NCBI RefSeq assembly: GCF_900963305.1
Contig: NC_042514.1
Location: 2,769,501-2,833,500, forward strand
Direction of reading: 5' to 3'
Length of the DNA: 64,000 bases
Source of the DNA: Echeneis naucrates
Lineage: Eukaryota; Chordata; Actinopteri; Carangiformes; Echeneidae
The translations under genes and the position numbers were made by a program. Position 1 is the stretch's first letter. Each line of letters starts with the position of its first letter. Of the stretch, positions 23,546 through 35,900 are shown piece by piece. The notes beneath the pieces are model-generated. The model had not been told where the DNA came from. It was given only the letters and a program-made list of their open reading frames with translations, and made no database searches.

Positions 23546-26500
23546 CATTTTCTTGAAATAGCATCAATCTCCATGAGGGGAGACGTTGAGATTTAATGAG
23601 GCTGTTAAATGATTGACATCATTGTTCCTGGTGAAATAAATGTACAATATTAAAGCCTTTTTTTCCCCCCGTCAGATATACCAAAGCTTTCCCCCCCTTG
23701 GTTTGAAATATTCAAGCTCAGATTCAAACATTTTTTCTCAGAGTCACAGATGCTCGGAAACTTTATGCAAACTTTGTATAACAGTTGTGAATTCAATGAA
23801 AATGTCTAATCATCTCAAAAACACTGGGTCCTCGTATGAAAAAGGGAAAAAACGGAAAATGCTTCTGAACCCACAAAGTGAAACGCTGCTCTAACACACG
23901 ACATTCATCAGCCTCATTCCACACTCTTTACAGAGTCGGCATCAAGAGTCTCGGCAGAGATCCAGGAACAAAACAAAACAGCAGATACGGCCCAATATAA
24001 ACCCGTCTGTACAGAGCACATTCCTAAGAAGTGCTGGTCACACAACCCCTGCATACTTAATCTGTCCAGATCAACATGGCCCAGCCAAGACGAGGTCTCT
24101 GTCTAAATATCCTCCTCAGCACTCAGATATCAGCAAACATTTCACAGCAGCTGTTTTCCCACCAAAGTCGACTCCCAACCGCAGCTAATCGGCCCAAATT
24201 ACAAAATCTGCACATGATGAAAACACATCACAGTCGTAATTTCGCTCAATGAGAAAAGCAGGACGAAACAAAACTTGTCATTTCAAAACCAATGACTGTC
24301 ACTTTCTGCCAGCTGATGTTTTGGGTTTTTTTTATTGTGGTTTTATCAAGTTTATTTTGTTTAGCTGATGTTAGGTTAGGGTTAGGGTTAGGGTCTTCTT
24401 CTGACTTTCTCATGTTTCCAGCTGACTTGTTTTGAACGCAAGAAACCAAAAAGTGGCCATAAAGTGTTTACTTGAGGGGCAACATGATAAAAAGCCAAAG
24501 ACTAAGCCTCAAGCTGCATGCTGCAGGGAAACAGGGCAGTTTCAGCACCAGTCTGTGATCCTCGGAGGGGAAACGAGAATCCATGCACTGCAGTACAGAG
24601 CTCCACAGATGATTTCATCTCGATGCTGGTTTTTACATTAGTTTGGCTTACATCCTGCTCTCCCGTTCAAATCCAATAAAGAGCATAATAGCATTCAGGA
24701 GTGGCTCCCCACACTGAGGGGGAATATAATAAACAGGGGATGCTCGTGTCTTATATCATTTTTTTTCCCTCCAACAACCCTCACAAATCAGCTTAGCTGG
24801 TTAATGACAGGCTGACCAAGTAGTAACCTGTTTATCCGGACATAATAAGGATATCCACTTCTATCGGAGCAGATAAAGACAAGATCGTTTAGGGACATTC
24901 AACTCTAAACTCCTTAAATTAAGAATCTGAGGCTGCTTTGCTTCTTTACTATTGTTAAAGCACACTTGGATTATTGTTCTTTGAGGAAAGGTTGGATTAT
25001 TGAAGAATTCATTCCCATAAAACTGAACATACATTTTTTTTTTTTTTGGTTTGGGGGTTCTACATCTACAAAATGAGTCAATCTCAAGTGTGTTATGGCA
25101 GAAGGAGCTAAGTGCCAATGGATATGATGTAGTTAATGCATAATGTCGCCCTGCAGAGAGGAAATAACTGACAATCACATGTAGGCACAAGTTTGCTTTT
25201 TCCCTCGAATCTCTTCCGAAGTCGTGTCTGAGCATTTTTCTTAATAATCACCAAGATTAACCTTTCCTATTGACTTCAATTACTGGTATCATCATCATGT
25301 GAACCTAAAGTCAGCTGCTTATTTTTAAGAAAAAATTATGTGTCCCTTTTTTATTTTTTTTTTTAAACGTCCCCTGATATCACATTTTATAATCCTCCTT
25401 TAACTAATGTTTGCATTACAGGTTCCACTCTTTATACTGGCAATCGTTAAGAACTGCAATTTTCTTCCATGACTGGAAAGTTAGTTTTGCAGTCTAACCA
25501 CACAAATTTCAGCTGAAATGAGGAGCCTCCTTATCTGAATGCACGCTGCTTCTTGATACCATTATTTCAAGTCTTTCTCTCCTTATTGTCAGCCTTTTGC
25601 GTTGCCTAAGGCAATTATCTCTTTAATTGAACCTGTTCTGTGTTTAACTGGACACCTTTTCCTCATCATATAACATTTTTTGCCATTTAATAGATATTTT
25701 TGAACTCTTTCAGAAACATAAAGACACTCTCAAAATTACCAGGCCACCTGCCTGAATATTTGACAGGCACATAATCAAACTGCTCTGATGGGTTTAAAAA
25801 CATAATAAAAAATATTTTTTTTATGTTGCTGGATGTAATGAGGACAAATTGTGAGGTTATGACATTTTCTGTCCATCAATTGGAACAAGGACTTAAAGCT
25901 GGAAAAGCACTAACTGTAAATTTTAAATGTAAGTAAAGACGAGTGTTGCTGATAAGTGAAGAGTCCACTTACACCAAATGACTGCTCCCTTCAGAGTGAA
26001 TCAGGACCAGGTAATACACAACAGGAAAAGGGAAGGTGACGACAAAGTATATTATATATCATCCAAATAAAGCATATTTTTATATAAAAAGTAAAACAAC
26101 AACAACAACGAGAGTCCCAGTTTCATGTATTTTGACCATATTTTGATTTCTATAGCACACTAAAACACAGAAACAAAGAGACAGTCCAGGATGTCGGCTG
26201 TTCTGTAATTTTAGCCTAAAATCAGTGTAAATGTATTTCAGATAAATCCCACAGGTTTGATCATTAAAAGAGCTTTTGTAAGAGATCTGAGCCACAGTGA
26301 CACATCACTGTCTTCTTTCAGACAGAAGAAAATCAAATCAAATCATTTGGAACAAGGACAGAAAAGGACTTCACATGATGTCCAAGGACAAGACAAAACA
26401 TATTTCAATATTTTCTCTCAGGCGCTTTTAGCATTTAAACAAATATATATTAAATGCTTTTACAATAGAAATGAAGAACTTTTACTTCAGATATAAAAAC

Positions 26501-26640
26501 GGTTACCTTAAAGAGCTCTGACTTCCTTCTGTCTACTTTAATGATGCTTCTTTAATCCAAATAATCCAAGTGCTTTTCCACAAAAGTATTCCAGTTTGGG
26601 AATGTTTTCATCTTCAGAGTTTTTCAGACAGTCGAACTTC
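23546..26640. other. Intergenic sequence, no gene seen
   Basis: Unique AT-rich DNA with homopolymer runs. The only distinctive item is a short vertebrate telomere-type repeat at 24371-24394. Open frames are short and without family resemblance. Confidence 0.6.
24371..24394 (+). repeat. Short interstitial telomere repeat
   Basis: TTAGG is followed by three perfect TTAGGG units and a T. It is too short to say whether it arose by telomerase-mediated repair or by chance slippage. Confidence 0.9.
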
Positions 26641-26645
26641 TTCAT
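26538..26645 (-). CDS. Short open frame beside the promoter block, 35 residues, unknown
   Basis: This frame starts 15-50 bp to the left of the ETS-rich block and reads MKKFDCLKNSEDENIPKLEY, then a short hydrophobic part and GLKKHH before a TAA stop. It has no recognised domain, signal peptide or homologue. Its placement just downstream of a promoter-like block on the minus strand is the only reason to list it. It may be a small protein, the first exon of a spliced gene, or chance. Confidence 0.2.
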   Translation of the reverse strand: MKKFDCLKNSEDENIPKLEYFCGKALGLFGLKKHH

Positions 26646-26659
26646 TTACGAGAAGCCGT

Positions 26660-26940
26660 TTTTTTTTTTTTTCAGTTCCGGTTTAATACATGTGCCACTT
26701 CCGGTGTGCTCGGGCCGCAGATTCGTCTTTTTTTTTCTATTATTGATCAACACACCTGATCGGGAAAGTCTAAAAAAGAAAAAACAGCTGATGACCGTAG
26801 TTAAATCGATACGGTCAAAATGGCGGATTTACGTCACGACGAACCGACACGCTCCGGCCGACATTTGGCGGGAAAACGCCTCACGACGAAAGAAGAGGAA
26901 ATCTGAAGTTTTTCCGGAAGTTAGACCGGAAGACCTTTTT
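26660..26940. promoter_or_regulatory. Housekeeping-type, possibly bidirectional promoter
   Basis: A locally CpG-rich block carries a cluster of strong core-promoter motifs: ETS/GABP sites CACTTCCGGTG (26696-26706), CCGGAAG (26914-26920) and ACCGGAAGA (26925-26932); a YY1 site AAAATGGCGG (about 26817-26826); a CRE-like TTACGTCA (26829-26836); and an E2F site TTTGGCGGGAAA (26864-26875). ETS sites lie in both orientations. A short plus frame starts at the YY1 ATG (26820-26906, 28 residues) and a short minus frame at 26645-26538 (35 residues); neither is recognisable. The motif cluster is typical of TATA-less ubiquitous promoters, but no gene in the window can be assigned to it. Confidence 0.6.
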
Positions 26941-26950
26941 ATTCGATAAG

Positions 26951-29900
26951 GAAGTCGCATAGTAATTAATTTTTTTTTTATTTATTTTAGCCGAATTCTT
27001 TTTCTATCAATGTAAAAAGAAGAAGAAGAAGAAGTCATTAGTCAGATTATTGTTTTATTTTTAATTGGATATTTTCAATTTGTATCATTTGTGTATGAGT
27101 GTGTATTCATAGATGTAGATAGAGATATGCACATCTTATTACATACACGTACATTAATTCACACACACACACACACACAGATACAGTCACCAATTAACCT
27201 AAACATTATGCATATGTATATATATTTTAACTGCTGTACATTTTAAAATTCATCGATACAAACTGATTTTCTTGCTGTACTGCAACCACAGGAAGTACTT
27301 CTGTTACAGCGACTGCAGTATGTGAAACACATTTTCAGCAGCAGGTATATTGTGTTGTGATACTGTAACTGCATCAAGTGGGTTTGCAGGGATTTTTTGC
27401 TTTTGCTGTGTCATTCTGGCTACAAGAAGTCTTTTTATTTTATTTACTGATATTGAAACTACAGGAAGTCCCTTTAGTGCAATGCTTTTCAGTTGTGTTT
27501 AGTGTGCTAGTAGTACATTTTCTTTGGTAGCTTTCCATTTTCAAAATGAGGTAAATTAGTTTCTTGCCTCGAAGCAAAATAATGTGACTGGATAGCTTTG
27601 GATTTTTGATGGTTCAACCTCATTTTGGAAACAGCAACGCGATAGCTAGCAGCTAGCTCCCTCTGTTGGCCACGATTAGACGTCTGTCCTGCTGCTCATC
27701 TTTCTCTCTCTGCTCAGTTTTAAATTCAGTTAAAAACAGGGACATTTCCGGAGACCGCCAATGTAATTAAAATTTCCCATTATTTCCACCTCATGGGGAG
27801 GTCAGAGGTCAGCGGGGTTACAGAGCAGCAGCCTCTGGAATTGCTGGTGTTTCCGTGTCTTTTAGTTGGAGTTAGCATTGCTTCATTCACCACATCACCC
27901 TGCTGCTGCCCCGAGCTAAGTGCCATTTACTGCTGCAGTCATACGTTTAAATCCCACTTTGACCTTTCAGATGTATCTCCTCTCTTCTTATCTGCCTCTT
28001 TTCTGCTGCATCCTGCTCCTAAAATGACATAAAAACAAAGTCGGTGTGAACTTCAGCTGGATGGAGTTACAATCGGTGAAAACAAAGATTCCAAATATCG
28101 AGCTGGTCATGTGTGAGCACACAAATAAATCATTTTATTCTCATTAGTTACAGTGATGGTGTTACTCTCATTAATGTTTAGTTAATTTACTTTTATGATC
28201 AGAGCAAAACAAAGGGAGTGGCAGTGTTTTAAACAGAAGAAGGGCCATAATTTGATTGTTTGTGAAAATCAATGAACTAACAACATTAAATTACAGAGAT
28301 TAGAAAGTTAAAGAGTTAAAGACAAAGCAGTAAATAAAAAACAGACTAGTGATCATACAACACTGAGGCAGCATGAATAATTTAAACTCTATACCTGACA
28401 GTGTCTCCTTCTGATTAAACTATTGAATTGATTCAAACTGAAAATAAACTGTGTAAAAATGATAACGTATTTTTCCTCTAAATAGCACTCAAATGCAAGT
28501 GCCCATGATGATTTATTCAAAGATTTGGTCTTCAGAGACAATTTATGGTTCAGTGTAATTGTTTCCAGAAGAAAAGCGTCCACTGAGGCACAGTTTGGGC
28601 CTTGACAATTAATGATATCAAACTTTCTGTACCTCTATTGTTGTTTATTAAAGTTTGGTTTCTTAATGAGAGTCGAGGCAGTAAAGACCTAAAAATTTAC
28701 TCAGTTCACGCTGACTGGCTGACTAAAACACAACTCTGCGGTGCAAACACAGTCAGACAGCTTTCACTCCTGTGACAGAAGAAATTTCAAAGATCTTAGA
28801 TTCTAATGAAGTCTGCATTAAGGTTCTTGGATGGGAGACTTGTGTTATGGCAGTTTGCTCAAAGCAATAGTAAACATAATAAAATTCAAGATGTGTGGGA
28901 TAGAGTGTAAAATGCTGGGCACCATAATCGTGATGCAGTTATGAGTTAAAGGTTCTAATTTCAGCTTTTTGAGTAGGAGACAGTGAAGCGTATAAATAAT
29001 ATATTCATCCAGGATAGCTAAACCTTGGAGTGTCTGATTTCAATGTTTTTATTTGAACATAAAGCCCCAGATACATAAAGGCTACAGCTCAAGCATCAAT
29101 GAGCGTCTTTTCTCGTCAGAGCTACTTATTGTTTATTCTCAGCAAAAAGCAATTTGAACCAAGTATGCATCTAATAAATGGAGTGGCCTGTGCTGGGGCT
29201 GTATCCCAACAACATCAAGGCAATTTGTAGCAGGAGGATTCAAGATCAGAAGAAATCAATGAAAAGATGGAGTAGCAACGATAGAGCCCCTAAAAACTCT
29301 AACATTACACCGCCGTCTCCCCCGACCAAGTGCGACGCTGACACACGGAATAAAAAGCTCCATTTGTATTCCGCACAGCAATAGTGTGACACAGCGAAGA
29401 CAGTGGTTTGTCCTCTCACCTTTATCAGATCAGTGTGGATTATGCTTCTGATTAATGTCATATATGCTCAGGACATACTTATTTCAGTCCCCCACCCCAC
29501 CCCCACACAAAATAATGACAAATTGCTGCTTTTTCTGCTTGTGCGTGCTTCTTTATGCATGATTTCATCTGGGTTATGTATCCAGGCCAGCTCTGACCGA
29601 TGTTCTCCTGTACACCAATGGCTAGATGTAATTTATCCCCTCTGTATCATCCAGACCATTGCTTTTTATTTTTCACCTGGCAGCAGGGGGAACTTGTGGT
29701 GAAACAGGATAACCTCCACACACAACGAGTGTGTTATCTACTCTTACACTATTCATGTAAATTGAACATGTTTTGTTTCGTTTTTGAGGGCAGTAGCTTA
29801 CATGTCATAATTTTTGGAGCAAAATTTCTTAAAGTTGTCAAAATATGAGTTGTACTAAAAACTCCTTCCAATGTTCACTGTACTTTCTACGACATTCTAC

Positions 29901-32900
29901 TCTTTTAATCAACTGAATTGGGTTTGACGAAATTCATAATTATGCTGTGTGGAGAAAATAAATTTAGGTAAAATATAAATTTATTAAAGAAGTGAATAAC
30001 TTAACTACACAAAGCAACTGGAGCCTAATTGCAGGCTTTTGATGCTGCAGGAAGTCACGTTAAATTCTATTTATGCCCACAAAATCACACATTTGCCTCA
30101 AATGGCTTTGCATGCAACAACCCTGCATCCGAGTCCATCATGTGATGTTATAACATCATATTCCTCCAATGTCATTCTATAGGTTATCATATCAGGTCAT
30201 TTGCTAGCAACTATTAGATATGTAATAAAAAAGCCACACCAGTATAGTAACGAGAGAAACTGCCTCCTCATTTCCTCCTTTATGGCTGAGTAGCCCAATG
30301 TGTCCTGTGTGTGTCACCTGATGAAGTGTGTTCATACAGCACCCCCCCCCAAAAAAAAAAAAACAAAAAAAACCTCCATCTCCTGGAGCAATGTTAGCCA
30401 CATATACAGCTAGCAAGTGGAGGAGCGAGCCAAGCCAGGGGAGGAGAAGATGGAGTGCAGCTCCTCCCTTTCTGTCTCAGGGTGACAAGGCTTCTCCTCC
30501 GCACCTTCACATTCATCTAATGAGGTGATAAAGTGAATGAATGAGGCATGAAAGGAGACATGCTGCCGGGGCCAGTGTGTTCCCAAGATGCCACTCGCCG
30601 CCCCACAACCCTTTGCTCCCCTGTATTTTTGCTGTTGAGGACAGTATAGGAGGAAAAGCTCACAGGAGGATGAGGCAATTGGTGCAATGTGTCTGCAACA
30701 CATTTATCATAGCATGCAAACAGCCTTCATGTGATATGTGTTTGTTATGATTGAGCTGTGGAACAAGGCTGAGGATCGCTGCGAAACCATTACAACAATC
30801 CAATACTTCCCTCATTGTGATGGCTAAGCCACTTTGGCTGAAGCACTGCAAGAACCGTCAATTCAAGGAAAAAAATAAAAGTGTGTGTGTGGGGCTCACC
30901 TGACTTAACACAGCACAAGTTCACACAATGAAGAAAATGAATTCGTCCTCTTTTTGTTGGCGAATAATGCCAAGAAACAAAAGAGTCCCTTTCACTTTGA
31001 CTATTCAGCCATGTAAATGTTTGAGATTTGGCCAGTTCTTTGTCAGACACTCAAAGCACTCTTCTTCTTTTTTTTTCTCCAGGAGTATGTGCAATCACTC
31101 TGAGAGATACCGGAGAAGAACGGCAGGCAGATGTATTAAGTGAAATTTAATTCAGCCGAGTTATTTAAGGAAAATCACACTGAGCCAAAATGACTTTTTC
31201 ACAAAAGAGAAACTGAAGAAATGCCGTATATTTTCAAACTTGAGATATTTCCCTCTTCCCTGAGATTTTCTGTAAAACACTGTAGTTAATTGTTAAGTCT
31301 CAAGCAGCTTATCTTGCTGAGACAGAAGAAATTTCAAAGCAAATGCATTTGTAATGTTTTTACGTCCAAGATAAAGAAATGTCTGTGTTTTTAATTAGCT
31401 GTTCCAGATTCTTATAAACTCAGCTCAAGTGCTTTGGAGAAGGTGGAGTCTGGTGTTGTTTAAGGGGACTAATGTCGGCCCATGCTCATTGACCAACACT
31501 AAGAAGAAGCCAGGAGGTATTAATCAGTAAGAGAGTTACCTCCTGCATGATGGGATACAGACATTGACATTATGTAGGTCACATTCAAAATGTGAATTTC
31601 TGAAACAGTATCTAGAGTAGCTGAAGGCGAAGTTAGTCTGTGTTTCAGACAGCTACTGCAGATTAGTCAGCTTTCTGGAAATAATGACTTTCTGCTAACA
31701 GTCTAATCTGTCAGTCCAAACACTGTAGAAAAGCCCCGTGTTTCACATCCCAGTGAACAGATTGGCGGATTGTCTGTTGTCAAGACAGACAGTGGCTCCT
31801 ATCCTTGTGTTGCCACCGGGGGAGCGACAGTGGAGCGCAGGCATATTAACCAAATCCTCATATTAACGTAAACTAGCAGGGAAGAGGCGTTCTGAAACAC
31901 AGGAATCAGCTTTATGGATTGTTCCCCTCTGAGTTGCAAATATAAGGCTCCGACATAGTGTCTGCAGAGCGTCTGCTTAAATGGCAGCCGCTGAACCTCA
32001 ACTTGAAGATAACAGCACCCGGGGAGGATGGGCACCAACGCTCAGAGAGCAGGAGGGCTCCATTGGTATTCCTGCTCGAGTTGCATCCCGGAAGGCCGGC
32101 CCTCATAAATAATATGATAATGCTGCGTTTCCAGTGCTGCTGAGGTTAGCTGTATGGCAGAGGGAGAACAAAGCATGACACTGGGAGAGTGACCCAAGGT
32201 GAGCGGCGGGGATCGGCAGAAGGGAAGGAAATGAGGAGCGTTGACAAGTTTAATCAAACTGTGTCTGCCCCGACAAGCTCAAGATTGGAAGAGTAAAAAT
32301 GTCTGACGGTGGGGGGGGGCGGCTGTGTTTATGCAGAAAGCACCAGTGCTGCTGGTACAGCTTTACCCGCGGTTTTGGATCTGGATCAGGCCCCATGTTT
32401 AAGCAGAGAGGGGAGCTTCAGCTGCTCCAGTCTTGACCCAGGCTTTTCAAAAACAAACCCCCCCTCCGCTCACTGCCAGACGGGGTGCGGGAGCGTAAAC
32501 ATTGAATTTAACACTGCCACAGGGTGCAGAGATGGGAAAATACAGGTTTGGTTTCCTCATGCAGCTGCAGCATAAAGAGGCGGCTGCTCCCTGAAATCGA
32601 CACAAACGCACCAAAAACGGAAGAGCTCAGCCCGCCGTTTTCTGCCGAGCAGCACATTTTGACATCCACATATTTATGCAGGGCTGATTTTGACTGTAAT
32701 GGCGTCCTATCTCTTCGGGGTTCACCATAAGGATGATGGGGATGTTAACAGTGTATTATACCTCAGGCAGGTTTTTATCTGCCTCTGTTGATGTGTCCTT
32801 TTCTCTTTCTCTCCCCTCTTCATATCTCTCTCTTGTCTCTTCATATGTCACATGAAGCGTTTGAGATATTTTTAGCTCAAGGGTTTGCTTTCGTTGTCAG

Positions 32901-35900
32901 TATGGAGGTTTTTCCAGCCCAGCACACTATAGTGGAACCACTTAGAGGAGAGAAGCACTAAAATGGAAAGCGTAAACTGTAATTTAATACCGTGTTCCTC
33001 TGTGCAGTGGACTTGTGAAGAATGTACACTACGTGGGGAAATCTTATCACTTACATCAGGCTGCATAATATTTTAGATTATTGAGCTCTGATATGAACGC
33101 CGTGGTGCACACAAACAGGCCTATTTTTCCCAGACAACAAGCCCAACACATTTTTATGATGGCTGAGACGGCATTATCTGTATCACCCCATGATCACTCA
33201 AACTACTTCCAGGTCTCCAGAGGCTTATTTTCAACAACATTTCAGAGCTGCGAAGGTACAGCTCCACATTAACATATCAATATCCATTTTTGGTGTCTTT
33301 ATATTTACAATTCCCAAAGAGCATTTTTTTTAAATCCCTCCTCATAAAAACAAGTTTCAGTACGTTATGAGACAGTTTATTCTGTTTTCACTGCAGTGCA
33401 AACACAAAACAGTCACAGATTAAAGTTATATGACATTTGACATTTTGGGGTTTTTTTAATCCTAAAACACAGCTGATTGATTGATTGATTGATTTTTCTC
33501 TTCTCAAACCTCAATTGGAGTTGAATTCAGTAACCATATAGCATATGACCTTCCAAAAATAATAAAAAACTGAGTGCGTTTGTGATGCTTTCAGTTTTGT
33601 TAGGTGAGACAACACGTCCTAAACGGCCGGAGCCTTTTATTTATGGACTGAACGTCCACCACCTGAATCCCAATGCCCCCCTCTCCCTCTGTACTGTATT
33701 TAAATGACAAACTGTGGCCCAGCTCAAACCGTGTCCGCTTCAAATAATCCTTTCATGGTGGGAAAATTTATTCCTCTCACTTCTCATGCATGGAGCATGT
33801 ATTTGCATTTTAAGACATTGTGCTCAATTTAGGGTAGAAATAAATAAATAAATTCAAAAGAGCAGCTTTATCCATCAACCCACAAACAAACTCTGGTACG
33901 TGACATTAGCTTGTAGAGGAGAAGAAGGGAGCTGAAAGTGAAGACAGCTAGATGTTTGGCTTATTGGCTTCAATCCCAACTCCATCTGTTGACCACTCCT
34001 TCAGTTTTTCCTGTGAACGGATGCAACAATAAGATGATTTTATCACAATGACCATGAAGAATAAAAAACAACCTCAAAATAATTTCATCTCAGTGAAGTT
34101 TCAATATTATCAGGGTTATTGTTAATATCCTCTCATTGCTCTACACAATCAATTACACATCACCGGCAGAACTGTTAGATTTTTCAGTTTCCAGTAGTTC
34201 ATTTTGATGGTTACTTTTGATAAAAGGTGATTAATAATGACCTTATTTCAGATTGTTCTTCAGATGTGATGCGATATAAATATTCATTTCTTATCAAAAT
34301 GTAAGATAAAGGGATTTCAGTGGAACCATTTCCAGAGGTTATCATTATTATTACTACACCAATATTGTGAAATTCAATCATTTTGGTTCAGAATCATCTT
34401 GTTCTGGTGTCATCCACCAGATTTGCTTGTTTTTTAAAACCAGCAGAAACCACAAGAGACCTTTGAATCTCATGAGCCCTTTTCCCATAGAATTCAATAC
34501 ATTTTCACTCCTTTTTACAAGCATGGATTCATTATCCTTGTCTTGTCCCGTGATTGGTCAGTACTGTAATTACCTTCAGGTTCAGACTTATAAATAAACA
34601 TTAACTTTATTATTTTCTTCCAGAAACATTCCTTATTGTGGGCATCACTTTGATGTTCACCCTCCTGAAGCTTGATTGTATATTAGTGGTGTATTCAACA
34701 TTTAAAAATACTCTTAAATTCAACCCCAGTGACATTTAAAACTAACTTCTGAACGAGTGCCTGAACGGTGGCGTTAACAGCTGTCAGCTCTCACTCGTTC
34801 GTTATATTTAAGACAGAGATGAAGCCGTGTGCCTGGCCCAGATTTACAGCGATAAGCTCAAACTATTGAAAACAACGTTGTGTTTATCTGATGATTTATT
34901 CGGGGGGTTTTGTCTAACAGCTCAGTTTTCATGCAGTGAATGTCACCTGTTAGCTACAGCGGGAGCAGGAGACCCGTTCTCCTATCAAGGGCCGTTTTGG
35001 TTTTTATAACATCCTCAGAGGTCCGTATTGAATTATTGAACACATATATCACACTAACCTCTTTAGTACGATGACTGTAACTGTTTCTCTTCGGCGAGGT
35101 GTCTGATGTCAGACAGTAAAACCCCCCAGCTGGTTTTGCAGGTCTGGGTCAGTCAGTCTGAAGTGCAAACTTCAGGGCACGACTCCTCAGAAAGGGAGTC
35201 TTCTCTGGACGTCTCGATGATTTCCTGTTGTCAGCTGCTTCCAGGTTATACTGTGTAGAAAATATGTCCGGCTTCCTTTGGTTTATTTTTCAGCAGAACG
35301 GCTGAAGGAGTTCTGCACTCACTGCTGGTATTCAGATGTCACAGCGGGCTTCTGCTCCTGCAGGGGAACAACATTCAGTCACTCCTGTGCAGTTTCAGTT
35401 TTGGGAAGCAGGTTGGTGTTCGGCTCTGAGTCATTCAGTGACGTCCGTCATTAAGGCCAAATCACTGGAAGGTTTTCTTCCATGGCAGGTTTGAATCCCT
35501 CGTGGTCCGGCGGCTGCTTGAGCTTCTGCTTTTGATTAGCAGCAGCTTGATTAGGATGATTGATTTAAGGCCACTTGACTTTTTGAACAGAAAAAAGCTG
35601 AAAGAACTTGCCCACCAAGGCTTTGTATCAAATTTAATGACAATCCAAACCTTAATAAGAACTGTTTAGGTGGCGTCTCTTACAGAGAAGAGTTATCTTG
35701 TTATCTTTCTTGCTATTTGCAACCTCCAAGTGTCCTTGCAACCAGTTTTCAGCCCCGATGGTGCTCGAGTGTGGAAACACACACTGGGTTTCCTTTACTT
35801 TGACGCAAAAACACAATCTTTGCCCATTTCTGTTGGAAACTGCACAACACTGTGCATCTTCTTCTCTTGACAGTCACCATGATGCATATCAGCAATAACA

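Noticed and set aside
26596-26949. 117-residue plus frame over the promoter block
   Set aside because: It begins in low-complexity T-rich DNA upstream of the likely start sites and shows no homology.
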